DNA of 8,289 nucleotides, from NCBI GenBank assembly GCA_031284665.1, contig JAITXR010000040.1, positions 1 to 8,289 of the forward strand, written 5' to 3'. The number at the start of each line of letters is the position of its first letter. The first letter of the stretch is position 1. The position numbers and the translations under genes were made by a program. This document shows, one piece after another, positions 6,949 to 8,289 of this stretch. Source of the stretch: Paludibacter sp. (GTDB taxonomy: Bacteria; Bacteroidota; Bacteroidia; Bacteroidales; Paludibacteraceae). Under the pieces are notes generated by a model that searched no databases, was not told the origin of the DNA, and saw nothing but the letters and a program-made list of their open reading frames with translations.

Positions 6949-7019
6949 TTTCTTTTGTAGTAAAAACGCCCGTACTTCTTTTTTTAGAGAAGAATCACCA
7001 TTAATAAAAAATAAATGAT

Positions 7020-7027
7020 TACCTTTG
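7020..7027 (+). promoter_or_regulatory. -7 element of the helicase gene
   Basis: TACCTTTG is a perfect -7 element, but no TTG-like -33 element is found at 18-20 nt upstream. Transcription from here would start near 7033, leaving a leader of only about 15 nt before the TTG start at 7048. Confidence 0.55.
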
Positions 7028-7047
7028 TACTCTAAATAAAAACGAAA

Positions 7048-8184
7048 TTGAAGACATTTAAAGAATTAGGTATTATTGATTCGATATTAAAGGCTATTGA
7101 CGAAAAAGGCTACGAAACTCCCACCCCGATACAGGAAGAGGCAATTCCACCAACACTGAACCACCACGACATTCTCGGTTTGGCGCAAACAGGCACAGGC
7201 AAAACAGCCGCCTTTGCCATTCCAATCATTCAACATTTGTATCTGGAAACGGACAAAAATCGCAAAATAAAAGCGTTAATTCTTACGCCAACGCGCGAAT
7301 TGGCTATTCAGATAAGCGAATGTATTACCGATTACGCCAAATATACTTCGGTGCGACATACGGTAATTTTTGGCGGCGTAAATCAAAACCCTCAAACAGA
7401 GCAACTTAAAAAAGGTATTGATATTTTGGTTGCCACACCCGGACGTTTGTTGGACTTGATGACACAGGGATTTATAAAATTGGACAGCATCAAATATTTT
7501 GTGCTCGACGAGGCAGACAGAATGCTCGATATGGGTTTTATTCACGATATTAAGCGTATTTTGCCAAAATTGCCACCACAAAAACAGACACTTTTTTTCT
7601 CGGCAACAATGCCCGACAGCATCGCCAAACTGTCGAGTTCGATACTGCATAAGCCTGTAAGAGTGGAAGTTGCACCCACATCATCGGTGGTGGACACCAT
7701 TGAACAGAGCGTTTATTTTGTGGAAAAAACCGACAAAAGCAAATTGTTGATTCAACTGCTGAAAAAGCGGAAACCGCAGTCGGTCTTGGTTTTTTCGCGC
7801 ACAAAGCACGGCGCAGATAAGATTGCCAAAATCCTGAGCAAAGCCGATATAAAAAGTGCTGCCATTCACGGCAACAAGTCGCAAAACGCACGTCAGCGTG
7901 CCCTTGCCGATTTTAAGTCGAACAATATCAGCGTGTTAATCGCCACCGACATTGCAGCCAGAGGCATCGATATTAACCAGTTGGAATTGGTGATAAACTA
8001 CGACCTGCCCGAAGTGCCCGAAACATACGTGCACCGCATCGGACGAACAGGCAGAGCCGGCAACATAGGACTTTCGCTTTCGTTCTGCGCCACCGAAGAG
8101 CAACCGCTGCTCAAAGACATTCAAAAATTGATTGGCAAAAAATTGGAACATTCAACTTTTAATGCCGAAAAAGGAATTTTGTAG
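7048..8184 (+). CDS. rhlE: DEAD-box ATP-dependent RNA helicase, RhlE type
   Basis: 378 residues with every DEAD-box motif in order: Q-motif with the preceding aromatic (GYETPTPIQ, 21-29), motif I AQTGTGKT (46-53), Ia PTRELA (81-86), GG (109-110), Ib TPGR (130-133), II DEAD (154-157), III SAT (185-187), IV VLVFSRT (246-252), V ATDIAARGID (299-308), VI HRIGRTGR (329-336). Known of the family: ATP-driven unwinding of short RNA duplexes, in ribosome assembly or RNA turnover. 'LDEADRMLDMGF' and overall likeness point to RhlE, but paralogues in Bacteroidota are hard to tell apart. It ends soon after the second RecA-like domain, without the long basic tail of some homologues. The start is TTG: the frame has a stop at 7033-7035 and no ATG between it and 7048, and the resulting M-K-T-F-K-E-L-G is the expected N-terminus. 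It is divergent from hicBA. Confidence 0.95.
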   Translation: MKTFKELGIIDSILKAIDEKGYETPTPIQEEAIPPTLNHHDILGLAQTGTGKTAAFAIPIIQHLYLETDKNRKIKALILTPTRELAIQISECITDYAKYTSVRHTVIFGGVNQNPQTEQLKKGIDILVATPGRLLDLMTQGFIKLDSIKYFVLDEADRMLDMGFIHDIKRILPKLPPQKQTLFFSATMPDSIAKLSSSILHKPVRVEVAPTSSVVDTIEQSVYFVEKTDKSKLLIQLLKKRKPQSVLVFSRTKHGADKIAKILSKADIKSAAIHGNKSQNARQRALADFKSNNISVLIATDIAARGIDINQLELVINYDLPEVPETYVHRIGRTGRAGNIGLSLSFCATEEQPLLKDIQKLIGKKLEHSTFNAEKGIL

Positions 8185-8245
8185 TTACCGCACCACGCAA
8201 CACACACCTGTCAGCCACTGCAATAGAAATTTTATGAATATATTT

Positions 8246-8276
8246 ATTGTAGAATGAAAAAAAAGTTTTACTTTTG
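8246..8276 (+). promoter_or_regulatory. Promoter for a rightward gene beyond the window
   Basis: ATTG (8246-8249), a 19-nt spacer and TACTTTTG (8269-8276) match the phylum consensus. No start codon follows within the last 13 nt, so the gene lies outside. The 61 nt between the helicase stop and this site show no hairpin terminator. Confidence 0.75.
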
Positions 8277-8289
8277 CACAGTTTTTTCA

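Overview
The window reads as chromosomal DNA of a member of the Bacteroidota. Four near-consensus promoters of the type specific to that phylum (TTG-type -33 element, 19-nt spacer, TAnnTTTG -7 element) lie upstream of gapA, the tRNA gene, hicB and an unseen gene at the right edge. A -7 element alone precedes the DEAD-box helicase gene. The housekeeping genes have A/T-rich leaders without a Shine-Dalgarno sequence, also typical of the phylum. Genus cannot be fixed from this sequence.

Left part (1-4014, + strand): a tightly packed, apparently co-transcribed cluster of four genes. It opens with the C-terminal part of an Hsp70/DnaK-like chaperone, cut by the window edge. Next come a membrane-anchored protein of unknown function, a small polytopic membrane protein resembling DUF6804, and a 593-residue fusion of a Ser/Thr-kinase-like domain to a classical AAA ATPase. 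The kinase catalytic loop reads HNE where HRD is expected. A chaperone, a kinase/AAA machine and two membrane proteins in one transcript suggest an uncharacterised protein-remodelling or stress/conflict module at the inner membrane. This is the most interesting part of the window. A 308-bp gap follows, with a compound palindrome and the gapA promoter.

Centre (4193-5637): gapA as a single-gene unit with promoter, long A-rich leader and intrinsic terminator, then a tRNA-Pro(GGG) gene with its own promoter. A long hairpin suited to stopping transcription from both sides separates the tRNA from the leftward genes.

Right part (5661-6945, - strand): a small leftward cluster hicB-hicA-fic, that is, a HicBA toxin-antitoxin pair (antitoxin first, 4-nt overlap) followed after 23 nt by a class II Fic AMP-transferase. 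Its promoter lies inside two nested inverted repeats that look like an operator. Divergent from it is a DEAD-box RNA helicase of the RhlE type (7048-8184), whose only plausible start is TTG. The window ends in a promoter for a rightward gene that lies outside it.
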